Notes under the pieces: model-generated
What the model was told of the DNA's origin: nothing
Seen by the model: the letters and a program-made list of their open reading frames with translations, nothing else
The model's database searches: none
Assembly (NCBI GenBank): GCA_964451985.1
Contig: CAYVKB010000105.1
Span: 1-5,776 of the forward strand
Length of the DNA stretch: 5,776 nt
Source of the DNA: GBS-DC sp964451985
GTDB lineage: Bacteria > Armatimonadota > Fimbriimonadia > Fimbriimonadales > GBS-DC
Direction of reading: 5' to 3'
Translations under genes and position numbers: made by a program
In this document: piece after piece, positions 5,558 through 5,776 of the stretch
Layout of the letters: the number at the start of each line of letters is the position of its first letter
Position numbering within the stretch: position 1 is the stretch's first letter

Positions 5558-5596
5558 CACCCCTCTCCCACTACGTGGGAGAGGGGGGTTGTGTTT
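5558..5596 (+). terminator. Hairpin terminator after the prepilin-lipoprotein operon
   Basis: CCCCTCTCCCAC (5560-5571) and GTGGGAGAGGGG (5575-5586) form a perfect 12-bp stem with a 3-nt loop, followed by GGTTGTGTTT, which is T-rich but not a clean U-tract. It lies 9 nt after the lipoprotein stop. Similar CTCTCCCA hairpins also occur as dispersed repeats in many genomes, so it may be a repeat serving as terminator. Confidence 0.7.
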
Positions 5597-5620
5597 AAGG
5601 ATGTAAACACCCCCTCCTTA

Positions 5621-5646
5621 GGTTCCCCCTGCAAGCAGGGGGAACC
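5621..5646. repeat. Perfect GC-rich palindrome
   Basis: GGTTCCCCCTGC (5621-5632) and GCAGGGGGAACC (5635-5646) are perfect reverse complements with a 2-nt AA centre. Its right half is the start of the first unit of the following tandem repeat. Confidence 0.9.
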
Positions 5647-5776
5647 GTTTGGGGCTTGCGTCGCGTGGGCATGGCGATTAGGGTCTCTTGCAAGTAGGGG
5701 GAACCTTTTGGGGCTTGCGTGGGCGTGGGCGATTAGGGTCAGGGGCGTTGCGTCTTGCAAGCAGGGGGAACCGTTT
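5631..5776. repeat. Diverged tandem repeats, at least 2.3 units, running off the window
   Basis: A 31-base core starts GCAAGCAGGGGGAACC and ends GGGGCTTGCGT. It occurs at 5631-5661 and 5690-5720 (two base differences), and its first 20 bases recur at 5757-5776, cut by the window edge. The spacings are 59 and 67 bases. The bases between cores are also related (both contain GGCGATTAGGGTC), so the whole unit is repeated, with small length changes. I see no gene in 5551-5776. Confidence 0.88.

Noticed and set aside
5557..5760. 67-aa minus-strand ORF
   Set aside because: It is made wholly of the terminator hairpin, palindrome and tandem repeats.
5631..5776. Possible CRISPR array (31-base repeats with 28- and 36-base gaps)
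   Set aside because: The gaps resemble each other (both contain GGCGATTAGGGTC), differ in length, and the repeats vary; no cas genes are visible. This is a tandem repeat.

Overview
The window looks like a GC-rich bacterial chromosome segment, probably from a (thermophilic) member of Armatimonadota. This rests on the style of several proteins rather than on any marker gene: a prepilin-type protein with the FPVFAQAR-type N-terminus and an H-X9-DG C-terminal motif, a peptidase ending in a dockerin-like domain of the DxDGNGCVDDADL type, and many short intergenic hairpin repeats. The taxonomic assignment is inference.

Layout. (1) Positions 1-1303, + strand: the 3' part of an exported M23 (LytM-type) peptidase with bacterial SH3 domains and a two-loop dockerin-like C-terminus; its start lies outside the window. 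(2) 1319-1390: an imperfect 27/28-nt inverted repeat between convergent genes. (3) 3542-1398, - strand: a tightly packed four-gene operon in which every junction overlaps: tatA (57 aa), an unrecognised 323-aa protein that seems to contain two related halves, a PqqD-like protein, and a compact FtsX-family ABC permease without the usual large periplasmic domain. (4) 3566-3615: back-to-back promoters whose -35 boxes overlap, one for the minus operon and one for tRNA-Asn. (5) 3631-3706: tRNA-Asn(GTT) with encoded CCA, followed after only 7 nt by an RluB/RsuA-family rRNA pseudouridine synthase whose only plausible Shine-Dalgarno sequence lies inside the tRNA acceptor stem. (6) 4530-5550: a prepilin-like protein and a 60-aa lipoprotein, translationally adjacent, closed by a strong hairpin. 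(7) 5621-5776: a palindrome and diverged tandem repeats running off the window edge.

How the parts may work together. The tRNA and pseudouridine synthase form a translation-related unit and probably share one transcript. The prepilin-like protein and lipoprotein form a cell-envelope unit. The minus operon mixes an envelope translocase subunit, a peptide-binding PqqD-like protein and a membrane permease with an unknown protein; it is the best candidate here for an uncharacterised system, but no radical SAM enzyme, precursor peptide or ABC ATPase is visible in the window.
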